From an uncultured Desulfobacterium sp. (GTDB taxonomy: Bacteria > Desulfobacterota > Desulfobacteria > Desulfobacterales > Desulfobacteraceae), in assembly GCA_937124525.1 (NCBI GenBank), contig CAKZLA010000033.1, forward strand, positions 1 to 6,004: a stretch of DNA of 6,004 nucleotides, read 5' to 3'. The notes beneath the pieces are model-generated. The model saw only the letters and a list, made by a program, of their open reading frames with translations. It ran no database searches and was not told the DNA's origin. Both the position numbers and the translations under genes were made by a program. Of the stretch, positions 5,786 through 6,004 are shown in pieces (the first letter of the stretch is position 1; every line of letters starts with the position of its first letter).

Positions 5786-5821
5786 TTTCAATCCTTACAA
5801 TTTGACCCAGTTTCACTACGA

Positions 5822-6004
5822 TTACGCCTCAAGCCCCATCATCATATTATAATGTCCTTCGTGCCGGGTCAGCTTAAAAATATCTTGAAACACCTTTAAA
5901 TATTTATCAATCGTATCTGCGGGGGATTCAATATACAGATCATCGGATATACTGTGCGAACCATCGTTGATCCAGCAGAGCAGGGACCGGCATATTTCCT
6001 GCTC
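5822..6004 (-). CDS. C-terminal end of a probable AAA_13/RloC-type ATPase (partial)
   Basis: An open frame enters from the window edge and ends with TAA at 5822-5824, giving 60 residues. The segment contains SLLCWINDGSHSISDDLYIE and, near the end, RHEGHYNMMMG. The WINDGSHS...HYNMMMG arrangement resembles, from memory, the extreme C-terminus of AAA_13-family ATPases, the group that includes the RloC-type anticodon nucleases linked to type I restriction loci. The ATP-binding motifs and any nuclease motif would lie outside the window, so nuclease activity cannot be claimed. Its stop lies 36 bp before rhuM on the same strand. RhuM next to such an ATPase supports a defence-island reading. Confidence 0.6.
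   Translation of the reverse strand, partial: EQEICRSLLCWINDGSHSISDDLYIESPADTIDKYLKVFQDIFKLTRHEGHYNMMMGLEA

Overview
This window comes from an unidentified bacterium, probably Gram-negative. The CHAT-STAND architecture and the loose attC sites would fit Desulfobacterota or gammaproteobacteria, but nothing here fixes the taxon. All genes I can support lie on the minus strand, so transcription runs from high to low coordinates.

Reading in the direction of transcription: (1) 6004-4778 holds the last 60 codons of a protein resembling the C-terminus of AAA_13/RloC-type ATPases, then a complete rhuM-family gene 36 bp downstream. These families often sit in or beside type I restriction-modification loci. 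(2) 4777-4564 is non-coding and contains a nested palindrome with 20-bp perfect arms. (3) 4563-3292 looks like two adjacent integron gene cassettes. The first is 567 bp and encodes a four-helix membrane protein. The second is 657 bp and encodes a CHP02574-type antitoxin and a RelE/ParE-type toxin. They are bounded by three attC-like sites (4516-4563, 3949-4072, 3292-3419). The decisive sign is that each cassette's first bases (R' half: GTTATCT, GTTCGCT) are the exact 7/7 reverse complement of the R'' box at that same cassette's far end (AGATAAC, AGCGAAC). An excisable cassette carrying its own attC requires this, and chance would rarely give it twice. (4) 3291-64 holds a 132-aa protein with one hydrophobic segment, followed by a CHAT peptidase-STAND NTPase gene. 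The CHAT gene is split into two reading frames by an apparent one-base shift near 2450, and it appears cut short within a C-terminal TPR-like region.

Taken together, the window looks like a defence or stability-flavoured stretch of a chromosomal (sedentary) integron, or of a genomic island containing one. A toxin-antitoxin cassette lies upstream of a STAND-type protease module whose own first bases may also mark a cassette start, with rhuM and an AAA ATPase on the other side. No integrase gene, attI site, rRNA, tRNA or CRISPR array is visible. The CHAT-STAND module may be broken, or its frame break may be a sequencing error in a four-base homopolymer.
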